Below are positions 1-8,859 of a stretch of 60,539 nucleotides of DNA, piece by piece. The notes under the pieces were generated by a model. That model was not told where the DNA came from. It ran no database searches and saw nothing but the letters and a program-made list of their open reading frames with translations. Both the position numbers and the translations under genes were made by a program. Source of the DNA: an uncultured Eubacteriales bacterium (lineage in GTDB: Bacteria > Bacillota > Clostridia > Oscillospirales > Acutalibacteraceae); contig CAKUMQ010000012.1 of NCBI GenBank assembly GCA_934667845.1, positions 1 to 60,539 on the forward strand, written 5' to 3'. The stretch's first letter is position 1, and each line of letters starts with the position of its first letter.

Positions 1-2
1 AG

Positions 3-83
3 GTATCGGTGCTGATCGCCCGCAATGATGCCGACCGCGCCGTTGCCGCGGTGCACAAGGCATTTTTCGAGGATGCCGACTGA
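3..83 (+). CDS. lysC: Aspartate kinase, C-terminal end only
   Basis: Only the last 26 codons lie in the window, ending with TGA at 81-83. The peptide reads ISVL-like (VSVLIARNDADRAVAAVHKAF), which fits the final strand and helix of the C-terminal ACT domain of aspartate kinase, the first enzyme of the aspartate amino-acid pathway (Asp to aspartyl phosphate). A strong terminator follows 31 bases downstream, so the gene is probably last in its transcript. The identification rests on a short tail, so another ACT-domain protein is possible. Confidence 0.6.
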   Translation, partial: VSVLIARNDADRAVAAVHKAFFEDAD

Positions 84-113
84 TTCCCCGGAATAACCCC
101 CACAGCACCCTCT

Positions 114-152
114 GCGCCCCCGTTTTCCGCTCGGAAAACGGGGGCGCTTTTT
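114..152 (+). terminator. Intrinsic terminator after lysC
   Basis: A perfect 16-bp inverted repeat (114-129 with 132-147, GC-rich base, tiny loop) is followed by a run of five T. It ends the aspartate kinase transcript. The stem is symmetric and could also slow transcripts arriving on the minus strand from the esterase gene, although no T-run follows on that strand. Confidence 0.9.
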
Positions 153-165
153 GCGTCTGCCGCTC

Positions 166-200
166 CCCCTGTCACGGCAAAAGCAGCCGGATGGGCGTTT
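166..200. repeat. 35-bp direct repeat, copy 1 (downstream of CE2 gene)
   Basis: This matches 1603-1637 with a single mismatch, in the same orientation. The two copies flank the CE2 esterase gene. The copy at 1603 contains one arm of a terminator hairpin; here the partner arm is absent. This suggests the esterase gene sits between the products of a duplication or recombination at an old terminator. Confidence 0.75.
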
Positions 201-205
201 TGTTC

Positions 206-1537
206 TCACCAGTGCAGATTTTCCCGGATACAGGCGGCGAGATCCGCCGCGGCCAGACGGTGCGCCTTTGCGGACGGGTGGCCGTCCACGCCGCCCAGGC
301 CCTCATCCGGCTCCAGAGCCAGCACACACATCGCCACCCGGCTATCGCCCTTCTTCCTGACGGTATCGACCACTTCCCCCACCGCCGACAGGGAACGCAA
401 ACCGACGCTGTGCGGCCCGACCGCACAGATGACAAAAGCAGACGGATAGTGACTGCGAATCATGGAAATAAACTGCACATACGCCTGCACAAAATTCTGC
501 GGCTCCACATTGCTGGCATAATCATTGGTCCCCAGATTGATGACCACGACATCGGGGGGGTCTGTCTCAAACGCCCACCGCGCCGCGGACGAGGCATCCA
601 GCGGCAGCGTCCAGTCATAAAAATCCCGCATAACGGGGCTTGTCTGCCCGCCGAGGTTCTGATACATGCCCTGTCCCGAAACGGCCAGAATCACCGCTTC
701 GGCGTCAAGCTGCGCCGCCGCCAGTGCGCCGTAGGTCTGCCCGGCGTCCTGTTCCTCCATCTTATAGCCGGTCCAGCCCTCCTCGCCCACATTGCCGTAG
801 CCGGCCGTAACGGAATCCCCGATCAGCTCGATACGTCGGGTCTTGCGGGCGGGCGCCGGTGCCGCCTTTCCCCCCATGTAGTCAAAGCCGGAAAACCGCA
901 GCGTGCTCTGCGCGCCCTCCGTGCGCTTTTCCACGCGGACGGTATGATATCCCGCCGGCAAACCGGTTTTCAGCACATACCGCTCCGTGCCGCGTCTCAG
1001 TGTCAGCATAAAGGGTGTGCCGCCGTCGATGGATACATTGACATAATCTTTCTGAACGCTGCCCTCAACGGTCAGAAGGACAGCGATCCCGGTGCCCTCA
1101 AAGCCGGCTGTGATCGTGCTTCCGGACCAGGCAAAACGGTAACTGTCCCCCTGCTGCTGAAAGCGGCCGATCAGCTCCACGGGTTTATCGCTCACGGACG
1201 GAGCCTCCTTTTTGGTTGTGGTTGTGGTTGTGGTTGCCGCCGTGCGTCCGGCGGTGGAGCCGGTCGACGCCGCGCCGGTTTTCCCCGTCGTCCGGGCGGT
1301 AGCGGAGACGTTTGGAGCGACAGTGGAGCGGTTTTGGGTGCCGGTCGTTGCCGCCCCGGTCTGTATCTCGCTTGTCAGCCGGTCATCGGCCGGGCCGGCA
1401 CTCTCCGCACCGTCGGTGACAGTCGACGGCACAGAGGCGTCCGGCTCCTCTGCCGGCGTTGTCGCGCAGGCGGTCAGCATCGCCAGACTCAGCAGCACCG
1501 CCGCCAGCCGGCAGACATGGCTTTTTCCTGTTTTCAT
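206..1537 (-). CDS. SGNH/GDSL lipoprotein esterase, CE2-like (acetylxylan esterase type)
   Basis: This 443-residue protein probably removes acetyl groups from polysaccharide outside the cell. It starts with a lipoprotein signal (LTAC, Cys24). A Ser/Thr-rich linker with a Thr run follows to about residue 115. Residues 118-225 look like the N-terminal jelly roll of carbohydrate esterase family 2. A catalytic domain then carries GDS with nucleophile Ser242, and DGHP places the catalytic His near residue 420. The ATG at 1537 is chosen because an AGAGGAG ribosome site precedes it and the signal peptide starts there; the open frame runs 25 codons further upstream. It is the last gene of the glycan-utilisation cluster and is bracketed by a 35-bp direct repeat. 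Exact substrate is not deducible. Confidence 0.85.
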   Translation of the reverse strand: MKTGKSHVCRLAAVLLSLAMLTACATTPAEEPDASVPSTVTDGAESAGPADDRLTSEIQTGAATTGTQNRSTVAPNVSATARTTGKTGAASTGSTAGRTAATTTTTTTKKEAPSVSDKPVELIGRFQQQGDSYRFAWSGSTITAGFEGTGIAVLLTVEGSVQKDYVNVSIDGGTPFMLTLRRGTERYVLKTGLPAGYHTVRVEKRTEGAQSTLRFSGFDYMGGKAAPAPARKTRRIELIGDSVTAGYGNVGEEGWTGYKMEEQDAGQTYGALAAAQLDAEAVILAVSGQGMYQNLGGQTSPVMRDFYDWTLPLDASSAARWAFETDPPDVVVINLGTNDYASNVEPQNFVQAYVQFISMIRSHYPSAFVICAVGPHSVGLRSLSAVGEVVDTVRKKGDSRVAMCVLALEPDEGLGGVDGHPSAKAHRLAAADLAACIRENLHW

Positions 1538-1602
1538 CTCGGTTCTCCTCTCGTTGCTCCGTTTTTGGGGGCATACGGCACACGGGTCTGCCGCCGCTCC
1601 CC

Positions 1603-1637
1603 CCCCTGTCACGGCAAAAGCAGACGGATGGGCGTTT
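1603..1637. repeat. 35-bp direct repeat, copy 2 (upstream of CE2 gene)
   Basis: This partner of the repeat at 166-200 has one mismatch over 35 bases. It overlaps the left arm of the terminator at 1621-1650. Confidence 0.75.
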
Positions 1638-1650
1638 GCCCATCCGTCTG
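1616..1650 (-). terminator. Terminator of the surface-protein gene
   Basis: A perfect 13-bp stem (1621-1633 with 1638-1650) has a 4-base loop. On the minus strand it is followed by CTTTTG. It lies 40 bases beyond the stop of the wall-anchored protein, so the CE2 gene beyond it may depend on read-through or its own promoter. Confidence 0.8.
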
Positions 1651-1689
1651 TCGGCTCACAGGACCGGTAACGAGCCGATCACACGTTGC

Positions 1690-4035
1690 TTATTTCGCTT
1701 TTTTGCGCAGCGTGATCACCGCGCCGAGCGCCAGAACCGCCACGACAGCACCCGCCACGGGCAGCGCACTGCCGGTATCGGGGTTGTCGGCGGGCTTGGA
1801 CGTATCCGAAGCCGGCTTATCGTCGGATTCGGGCTTGTCGGGCGTCGGATCGGAGGAGCCGGGATCGGACGCCGCCGCTTTCAGCTCCTCGAGGTCGATC
1901 TTCGCCGCCGTCAGCTTCGCGTAGTTGGACACCAGCGGCTTGAGACCCTTGTACAGTTTGCCGTATGCCGCTTCCGCCTCGTTGATGGCCGCCTCGCTCT
2001 CGAGTGTCACTTCGCCGATCGCATCGATCTTGTCGATGACATCGAAGATCTGCGCCTCATCCTTTGTGCAGGTGATCGTGTCGACAAAGTAGGAGAAGGG
2101 AGCCTCTTTGCCGTCCCACGTACCAAAGGATACCCAGGCATTGTCAAGGTCGTTAAGATGCGCCCGCTCGATATCAAACGGGAACGCCTCATCGTTCACG
2201 CAGATATACCACTGCCCCCCGGTACCCTTGTAGAAACGGATCTCGATGTCCGTCAGGTTCTCCGACGTGCCGAACACGGGCTTGGCAAACGGGCGGATCA
2301 GTTCGTCGCCCTGCACCTTGCCGTACTCACGGATGCGCATCCAGCCGTTCGGGGAATCCGCGCCCGCCTCGGTCTTTTTGGCATTATAGAGCATGAACAT
2401 CAGGCAGTTGCTGTCCCACCAGGAGCCCTCCACATTGCCGAGGGAGAGAGTCAGCACCTGATCATCGGGAATATTGACCTTTTTCAGGCTGATACGCAGA
2501 CCGTCGAGGTTCACCGTGCCGCCGTAACCCACGCGGCCGTGTCTGGTTATACCCTTGATCTCAATGCCGTCGTCGGTGCGATCCATGACCTCCCAGTCCG
2601 GAACGCCCCACATGACATTGAGGTCGCCGTTGATGACCGGGATACGCACCTCTCTCGTGATGGGGTTCGCGGGATCCTGCGGCTTCTCCGGCTCGGGCGG
2701 CGTCACGGTCTTGCATTCGCCGTCATGCAGCTTCACGAGGTCGAAGGAATACTTCTTCGCCTCGCGCGCCTCAAAGCTGAGGTAAACATTGTCGCCCATC
2801 TGCGCATCCGTCATGGTTGCGGCGGGGATCGTCAGCGCCACGCCCGCGATCGTCATTGCCAGACTGCCGTCGTCGTTCTTTTTGAACGTGACATCCCACG
2901 GTGCCGCGCTGAGCACCTCATAGCTGAGCTTCGCATTCTTTTCTGCCAGCTTATCGCCGCCCGCGTGACCCGCCGTGAACAGCAAAACCGTACCGTCCTC
3001 CGTCAGGGCAAAGCACAGACGTCCGGAATCAGCACCGAACTTACAGTCCGAAGCCGTACCGCTACTGCAGAGATAGAAATTGAAGACCTTTGCGCCCTCT
3101 GTCGACGCATAATTGGCAAAACGCATATGCAGGCCGTCCAGCGCATACGCCTTGGTCAGACCGGAACGCACCTCATAAGCACCATCCGTCCAGTTATAAT
3201 GGATACCGCCGTTGTCCGGCAGATCCGTGACGGTAAATCTTGCGCCGCCCCAATAGTCTGTGGACAGGCCGAGCGCGGTGCTCGGCGCAGCCACTTCGCA
3301 GTCGATCAGCTCGGCGGGAGCCGGAGCCTGCTTCTCGCAGTCGCCGGAGTGCAGCTTGACGAGATCAAAGGAATACTTCTTCGCCTCACGCGCCTCAAAG
3401 CTGAGGTAAACATTGTCGCCCATCTGCGCATCCGCCATCACAGCCGCGGAGATGGTCAGCGTCTCGCCAGCGACAAACATAGTGAGGCTGCCGTCGGCGT
3501 TCTTTTCGAACTTGATATCCCAGGGTGCCGCGCTGAGTGCCGCATAGGTGAGCTTTGCATTGCCCTCTGTCAGCTTATCGCCGCCCCCGTGACCCGCCGT
3601 GAACAGCAAAACCGTACCGTCTTCTTTCAGTGCAAAGCACAGACGCCCGGAATCAGCACCAAACTTACAGTCCGAAGCCGTACCGCTACTGCAGAGATAG
3701 AAATTGAAGACCTTTGCGCCCTCTGTCGACGCATAATTGGCAAAACGCATATGCAGGCCGTCCAGCGCATACGCCTTGGTCAGACCGGAACGCACCTCAT
3801 AAGCACCATCCGTCCAGTTATAATGGATACCGCCGTTGTCCGGCAGATCCGTGACGGTAAATCTTGCGCCGCCCCAATAGTCTGTGGACAGACCGAGCGC
3901 GGTGCTCGGCACGGCGTCGTTTTCACACTCCGTCGCATCCGCTTTCATTGCACTCACATACAGAGCGCCGGAGAAAAGGCAGCACGCCAGGCACAGCACG
4001 GCCAGAACAGACAGGATCCGTTTGCTTTTTGACAT
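1690..4035 (-). CDS. Wall-anchored surface protein with duplicated 208-residue domain
   Basis: This 781-residue secreted protein has a signal peptide, then two consecutive domains of about 208 residues that are nearly identical. A third, different domain (about 470-640) resembles a carbohydrate-binding sandwich. A short helical region and a Pro/Asp/Ser spacer follow. The C-terminus has NPDTG, a hydrophobic segment and RKKAK, the layout of a sortase substrate. The second ATG (4035) is preferred: GGGAGG lies 8 bases before it but only 2 before the ATG at 4041. The DNA repeat has a 624-bp period, with roughly 250 bases almost perfectly conserved (3037-3290 against 3661-3914). No enzymatic motif was recognised; context suggests glycan capture. 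No sortase lies in the window. Confidence 0.75.
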   Translation of the reverse strand: MSKSKRILSVLAVLCLACCLFSGALYVSAMKADATECENDAVPSTALGLSTDYWGGARFTVTDLPDNGGIHYNWTDGAYEVRSGLTKAYALDGLHMRFANYASTEGAKVFNFYLCSSGTASDCKFGADSGRLCFALKEDGTVLLFTAGHGGGDKLTEGNAKLTYAALSAAPWDIKFEKNADGSLTMFVAGETLTISAAVMADAQMGDNVYLSFEAREAKKYSFDLVKLHSGDCEKQAPAPAELIDCEVAAPSTALGLSTDYWGGARFTVTDLPDNGGIHYNWTDGAYEVRSGLTKAYALDGLHMRFANYASTEGAKVFNFYLCSSGTASDCKFGADSGRLCFALTEDGTVLLFTAGHAGGDKLAEKNAKLSYEVLSAAPWDVTFKKNDDGSLAMTIAGVALTIPAATMTDAQMGDNVYLSFEAREAKKYSFDLVKLHDGECKTVTPPEPEKPQDPANPITREVRIPVINGDLNVMWGVPDWEVMDRTDDGIEIKGITRHGRVGYGGTVNLDGLRISLKKVNIPDDQVLTLSLGNVEGSWWDSNCLMFMLYNAKKTEAGADSPNGWMRIREYGKVQGDELIRPFAKPVFGTSENLTDIEIRFYKGTGGQWYICVNDEAFPFDIERAHLNDLDNAWVSFGTWDGKEAPFSYFVDTITCTKDEAQIFDVIDKIDAIGEVTLESEAAINEAEAAYGKLYKGLKPLVSNYAKLTAAKIDLEELKAAASDPGSSDPTPDKPESDDKPASDTSKPADNPDTGSALPVAGAVVAVLALGAVITLRKKAK
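2700..3915. repeat. 624-bp intragenic tandem repeat
   Basis: Two copies encode the duplicated domain of the surface protein. The 3' halves of the copies (3037-3290 and 3661-3914) are nearly identical while other parts differ at scattered codons. That suggests recent duplication or gene conversion. Confidence 0.85.
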
Positions 4036-4064
4036 ACCCATAACCTCCCAGTTGTTTTGTGGAC

Positions 4065-4168
4065 AAAAAATGCTTTCCGCGCACCGAAAGCCGCGTTTTC
4101 AGCCGATCCGCCGCCGGAAAAGAGCGGCGCACGGTCCCGACCGCGCCGAAGCAGCGGGCTTTCGGTGC
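4065..4168 (-). terminator. Large terminator-like hairpin between solute-binding protein and surface protein
   Basis: A perfect 12-bp inverted repeat (4081-4092 with 4157-4168) encloses a GC-rich interior that can fold further. On the minus strand it is followed within 10 bases by six T. It may end or attenuate the importer transcript before the surface protein. The long loop makes this less certain than the other terminators. Confidence 0.5.
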
Positions 4169-4183
4169 TTGGCTTTCGTTTCT

Positions 4184-5842
4184 TTACTTATTGAATACCG
4201 CGTCGATCGCCGCCGTATATTTGCCCTGCATCCCCTGCAGAGCCGAGGCGGGGGTGGAGTTCTTCCAGAAAATGCTGTTGAACGCGCCGACCTGCAGATA
4301 GTCAAAGCTGAGCTGCTGCACGCCGATGGCGGGGTCGACCGTCATGCTGTTGAGGCACAGCATATACATATCGATGCTGCGCTTGTCGCTGCTCTGGAAA
4401 TAGTCCGCCTGGATGTCGTCGAGCCACCAGCTCTCGCCCTCGTTGCCCTTGAGCGGGCGGGCGAGCGCATTGAGAATGGTGACGGTCTTGCTGATATCCT
4501 TGCTCTTCGCGTTGGTCGAGGTGCAGCACAGCACGCGGGCATTGGACGAACTGGAGGTGTAGCCGCTGCCGTCCGGACCGATCGGCACCGGCAGCAGGCC
4601 GTAGTCAAAGTTTTTGACATTCGGTCTGATCTGCTGGTTGCCGTAGAACGACTCGCCGACAAAGAATGCCGCCTTGCCCGCAATGAACACTTCATTGCAC
4701 CAGTCGGTGCGGACGTCGTTCCAGGTCTTCTGCGAGAACATGGCATCCTCGGTGTAGTACACCTTGCTCGTGTTGACGAGATCGTTGAAGAAGTTCAGGG
4801 CATTGACGCAGTTCTTCGAGTTGAAGGACGCAACCGCCTTGTTGTTCTTGTCGAACGAGACCACGCGGCCGCCGTTCGCCATCGTCAGAAAGGCAGCGAT
4901 GCTGCCGGGGTCGCCGGTGACGCCGTAGGTGTCGATCTTGCCGTCCTTGTCGGTATCCTTCGTGCAGGCGACGGCATATTCTTTCAGCTTGTCAAACGTC
5001 CACTTCTTCTGATCGACCAGCTTGTAGAGCGAATCCGGGTCGATGCCGTTTGCCTTGAGCATGGTCTTGTTGAAGAAGACGCAGCCGCGCACCTCGGGCG
5101 GACGGGTGAACTGGAGACCCCAGACCTTGCCGTTCATGGTGGCATAGTTCGTGTAGGCGTCGATCCAGCGGTCGTCGTCGATGTTGATGCCCTTGATATC
5201 GTTCCACGGGACGATATAGCCCGCTTTGGCATCGGGGATCCACATCTCTGCGGACATTTCGATCACGTCCGCCACCTTTTTCTTTGCCATGATGAGCGGC
5301 TGGATCTGCTCGGGCGTGGCGTAGATGTTGATGATCTTGATCGTGCAGTTGTAGTCCTTTTCCACCTGCTCCTTGCGCTCAAAGAACAGCTGCTCAAACA
5401 GCGTGGCGTTGCGGGACAGGCGTGCAGGCATCCACGGTGAGGCGAAAGTGAAGGTGTAGCCGCCCATATCGACAATGGGATCGTCGGCATAGCCCGTGCT
5501 CGGCCGACTGGTGTCGGGCGGGTTAAAGGGCTTGGTCTGCGTCGCCTTGGTGCTGTTCGACTTGCCGGTTGTGGACGAGCTGCCGAGCTTTTTCGTGGTA
5601 TTGCCGCCCGACTGGCTGCCGGACGTCGCATCGGCGGAGCTGTCCGCGTCGGGCGCCGGCGCATCGGAGTCCGCCGGTCCGTCCGCGGTCGGATCCGTTG
5701 ACGGATCCGCTGCGGAATCCGCAGCAGACGTATTGTCGGAAGAGGCATCCGGCTTATCGCCGGTATTGCAGGCTGTCAGCAGAAAGCAGACTGCCAGCAA
5801 AAGCGCCAAACCAACCGGCAAAATGCGTCTTTTGGTTTTCAT
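4184..5842 (-). CDS. CUT1-type sugar ABC importer, solute-binding lipoprotein
   Basis: This 552-residue protein captures an oligosaccharide outside the membrane for the ABC permeases nearby. A signal peptide ends in LLTAC (Cys25 lipidated). An acidic Ser/Asp-rich linker and a Lys/Thr/Ser spacer follow to about residue 110, and then a family 1 extracellular solute-binding fold. A GGGAGG ribosome site stands 9 bases before the ATG. It follows the secreted GH13 enzyme by 101 bases and probably serves the permease pair at 7902-9780. No ATPase is encoded in the cluster; in many Bacillota such systems share one MsmK/MsmX ATPase. Confidence 0.88.
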   Translation of the reverse strand: MKTKRRILPVGLALLLAVCFLLTACNTGDKPDASSDNTSAADSAADPSTDPTADGPADSDAPAPDADSSADATSGSQSGGNTTKKLGSSSTTGKSNSTKATQTKPFNPPDTSRPSTGYADDPIVDMGGYTFTFASPWMPARLSRNATLFEQLFFERKEQVEKDYNCTIKIINIYATPEQIQPLIMAKKKVADVIEMSAEMWIPDAKAGYIVPWNDIKGINIDDDRWIDAYTNYATMNGKVWGLQFTRPPEVRGCVFFNKTMLKANGIDPDSLYKLVDQKKWTFDKLKEYAVACTKDTDKDGKIDTYGVTGDPGSIAAFLTMANGGRVVSFDKNNKAVASFNSKNCVNALNFFNDLVNTSKVYYTEDAMFSQKTWNDVRTDWCNEVFIAGKAAFFVGESFYGNQQIRPNVKNFDYGLLPVPIGPDGSGYTSSSSNARVLCCTSTNAKSKDISKTVTILNALARPLKGNEGESWWLDDIQADYFQSSDKRSIDMYMLCLNSMTVDPAIGVQQLSFDYLQVGAFNSIFWKNSTPASALQGMQGKYTAAIDAVFNK

Positions 5843-5943
5843 GTTCTTTACCTCCCTGATATGATTCTATGTTACCGGCAGCCGCCCCCTCGCCGTGGAA
5901 GGGGCCGACCACCGAACCCACCGAAAACCGTGTGCGTCAGGCT

Positions 5944-7848
5944 TTATCCTGCCGCTTTTTTCTTTTTCCAGAGGATAAATGCCGCTGCGCCGCCGGCGAT
6001 CAGCACGACCGCCGCCGCGCCGACCGCGATCCACACGCCGGTGTGCGCGCCGCTGTCCGGCTCGGACTGCTCGCTCGCATCCACCGGCACCGTCGCCGTC
6101 GGATCTGCCGTGCTGCTGTCCGGCGCGTCCGCCGTGGCGGACGTCTCCTCCGCGGGCGCGGTGGAGACCGCTGTGGACGCGGGGTCATTTGTGCTGCTGT
6201 CCGTCGTGTCCGCGGAAGCGGCTGCGGGCGCAGTCGTCGCGGGGGACGGGCGCTTGCGCGTCGTGGTCGTCGAGCTGTTCTTCGTCGTGGTCGTCGCCGG
6301 GGCGCCCTCGCCCTTGACGAGGAAGATGCCCATCTCCTGCGACGGCACGGTATAGCTGAACTTGCGCACCTGATCCTTTGTGCCGGAGACCACGGTCTTG
6401 CCGGTCATCAGCTCGGTGACGGTGAATTTTTTGCAGTTGTCAAGTCCCATTTCCGCCAGCGGAATAATGATCTCGAATTTGCCGCTTTTGTCATGCACGT
6501 TGGCGTTCGGCACGACAAGGATGCCGTTGCTGCCGGAATAGCGGGCATACGCGCCCAGATCCTCGATACCCTTGACCGACACCTTGCAGATGTTCGTCTC
6601 CTGGTGATTCTCGGGGAAATAGGTGAAGATATCCGGATACTGCCGCCGGATGCGGATCATTTTCTTGACATCCTCGTAAAATGCGCGGTTTTCGGGCTGA
6701 TCGAGCAGCGACCAGTCGATATTGTTGTAGAACAGCACGCCCGTGCCGGTCGTTTTTTTCGGGTTTATCCACTCCTCGCCGATATACCACAGCGGAATGA
6801 AGGGGGCAAACACCATCTGATAGCCGAAATTGATGCGGCTGCCCTTGCCGTGCGTCTTGCTGGAGTCGTGGCAGGTCAGGCAGAAGGTGTAGTAGCGGAA
6901 CGTGCCGCCCTCGCCGCTGGGCTGGAGCGTCTTGGTGCCGATACCGATGCCGGACTTGACGCAGTCCACGATGTTGCCGCGCTCGGTGAAATAGTTTTCG
7001 TAGTTGATGTAGTGGTACTGGCAGGTCTCGTCGCTGCCGACGCCGACCTGCTCAAAGTCATAGACCAGGTTGCCGGTCGAGCCGTAGCGATAGTTCACGA
7101 TCTCGGAGAAGATCGCGATCTTTCTGCCCTTTTTGAGCAGCTGCTGGCGTACCTGATCGAAAATATCATAGCCGGTGTTGTCCGGCTCAAGGTCACAGCG
7201 GTAGCCGTCGATGCCGGTCTTTTCCACGATGTTGACCGCGTTGTTGATAAACCACTTCTGCCACTCTTTGTTCGACCATTTCCAGACATAGCCGCCATAG
7301 GCTTCGCGCCAGTTGTCATACCAGTCGGGATGCTCGGTGACGAGCGGGCAGTCCTTGGTCGTGCCCCAGGTCACGATGTCGAAGAAGATACGGATGTTGC
7401 GCTTGTGCGCCTCGTTGACAAACGCCTTTGCCACCGCAAAGCCCTTTTCGACGTCGGTCGTGCCGGTCAGCTTGGACGCCAGCCGGTCGGGGTACTTCGC
7501 CCCGTAGACAGCGGTGTCCGCATAGGGCGGCGTAATCCACAGGGCGTTAACGCCCATCTCCGCATAGTGATCCAGCAGCTTCGTCGCCGCCTGGAACGTG
7601 CCCTCCTTGGTGGCGGTCTCCAGCCGCACCTCCGCCATGATCAGCGATTTCACCCAGTCGGGCGAGCCGTCCTCCAGCTTCACCTGACTGTCGGGGACAA
7701 TTTTGGGGATGAGGGAGGCGTTGTTGATCGTCGTCGCCGCCTTGGCGGGGGCGCCGGACAGGGGCAAAAGCAGGGTCAGCGCCGCCATACACAGCGCCGC
7801 CGCGACCGAGCCTGCACGCTTGACGATACCTCTGTTTGTTCGCGTCAT
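5944..7848 (-). CDS. Secreted, membrane-anchored GH13-family alpha-glucan hydrolase
   Basis: This 634-residue enzyme is predicted to act outside the cell on alpha-linked glucans. It has an Ala-rich signal peptide (about 1-38), a GH13 (beta/alpha)8 domain, a small C-terminal beta domain, a Thr/Ser/Ala-rich linker (about 520-600) and a final membrane helix ending KKKKAAG. The GH13 catalytic triad is visible: nucleophile Asp219 in GYRCDLEPD, acid Glu249 in FSEI, and Asp328 in CHDS. The usual DxxxNH block is replaced by DIVTWGT, as in the cytosolic paralogue at 19364-20869. The inner ATG at 7848 is chosen for its AAAGGAAA ribosome site and the signal peptide. Specificity is unknown. Confidence 0.85.
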   Translation of the reverse strand: MTRTNRGIVKRAGSVAAALCMAALTLLLPLSGAPAKAATTINNASLIPKIVPDSQVKLEDGSPDWVKSLIMAEVRLETATKEGTFQAATKLLDHYAEMGVNALWITPPYADTAVYGAKYPDRLASKLTGTTDVEKGFAVAKAFVNEAHKRNIRIFFDIVTWGTTKDCPLVTEHPDWYDNWREAYGGYVWKWSNKEWQKWFINNAVNIVEKTGIDGYRCDLEPDNTGYDIFDQVRQQLLKKGRKIAIFSEIVNYRYGSTGNLVYDFEQVGVGSDETCQYHYINYENYFTERGNIVDCVKSGIGIGTKTLQPSGEGGTFRYYTFCLTCHDSSKTHGKGSRINFGYQMVFAPFIPLWYIGEEWINPKKTTGTGVLFYNNIDWSLLDQPENRAFYEDVKKMIRIRRQYPDIFTYFPENHQETNICKVSVKGIEDLGAYARYSGSNGILVVPNANVHDKSGKFEIIIPLAEMGLDNCKKFTVTELMTGKTVVSGTKDQVRKFSYTVPSQEMGIFLVKGEGAPATTTTKNSSTTTTRKRPSPATTAPAAASADTTDSSTNDPASTAVSTAPAEETSATADAPDSSTADPTATVPVDASEQSEPDSGAHTGVWIAVGAAAVVLIAGGAAAFILWKKKKAAG

Positions 7849-7901
7849 GTTTCCTTTCTCCTTATTCTTGCGTATTTTTACTGCCCGCGGCAGTGAGTGA
7901 C

Positions 7902-8810
7902 TCAGTTCGCCATGCCGGACACGGCGATGCTCTTGACCAGCGACTTCTGGCACAGTGCAAACAGCAGCAGCAGCGGAATGATCATCAGCATGGCTGCGGC
8001 GTTCTGCGCAATGGCAGAGCCCATCGGGTCGAGCGCCAGACCGACGCGTACATAGATCGTGCTGATGGTGTTGGAAAACACCGGCAACTCACTGAAATAC
8101 AGCGAGGAATAGAGCGTATCCGTCCACTGCCAGCAGAACGAAAACAGGAACACCGTCACCATCATCGTGCGGGCGTTCGGGAGCATGATACGGATAAATG
8201 TCCGGAAGCTGCCCGCGCCGTCGATATAGGCGGCTTCCTCGAGATCCTTCGGCATGGAGCGGAAAAACTCCCGCATGAGGTAAATGTACAGCCCCTCCTT
8301 GATCCCGAGGCCGGTGAACGACAGGATATACAGCGGCGTGAAGCTGTCCACCAGACTGACGGTCATACTGCCGACGCCGAAATAGACAAAGCCCAGATAC
8401 TGGGCGATGCTGATGACCTGCTGCGGCACCATCATGATGACGACCACCATCACGAAAGCCAGCCGGCTCCCCTTGAAGCGGTAGCGCCCCAGCCCGTAGC
8501 CGATCATCGTGCAGGCGACGACCTGGATCAGTCCGATGCTCACCGAGAGCAGCAGTGTGTTGAGTCCCGCCGTCGCTATCTGCATCCCCTCGAGCGCCGT
8601 TTTCCAGTAGTAGGTCGACGGATGGCGCGGGATGAGCTGCACCGTGGAATCCAGCAGATCGTCCGGCGACATGAACGCCATCAGGATCTTGTAAATGAAC
8701 GGCTTGAGAATGATGAACGCCAAGCCGAACACCAGTAAAAAGCGAAGCAGGGACAGCAAAAGCGACAGCACGCGGCGCTTGTTGATCCGTCCGGATTTCA
8801 TTTCAGCCAT
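7902..8810 (-). CDS. Carbohydrate ABC importer permease (MalG type), system 1
   Basis: This 302-residue inner-membrane protein has six predicted membrane segments. It carries the permease EAA loop (EEAAYIDGAGSFRTFIRI...P, about residues 192-210) that docks with the ATPase. It would form a heterodimer with the MalF-type permease just upstream (8860-9780), 49 bases away, fed by the lipoprotein at 4184-5842. The start at ATG 8810 has only a weak AAAGGA ribosome site at 12 bases, so a slightly later start (the fourth codon is also ATG) is possible. Confidence 0.9.
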   Translation of the reverse strand: MAEMKSGRINKRRVLSLLLSLLRFLLVFGLAFIILKPFIYKILMAFMSPDDLLDSTVQLIPRHPSTYYWKTALEGMQIATAGLNTLLLSVSIGLIQVVACTMIGYGLGRYRFKGSRLAFVMVVVIMMVPQQVISIAQYLGFVYFGVGSMTVSLVDSFTPLYILSFTGLGIKEGLYIYLMREFFRSMPKDLEEAAYIDGAGSFRTFIRIMLPNARTMMVTVFLFSFCWQWTDTLYSSLYFSELPVFSNTISTIYVRVGLALDPMGSAIAQNAAAMLMIIPLLLLFALCQKSLVKSIAVSGMAN

Positions 8811-8859
8811 TCCGACGACCAGTCCTTTCTTTCATTGCGGATCAAAAACCGTATCCCGA

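Noticed and set aside
1459..4032. 857-codon plus-strand frame with internal repeats
   Set aside because: It mirrors the repeat of the surface protein on the other strand; the minus-strand gene has signal peptide, anchor and ribosome site.
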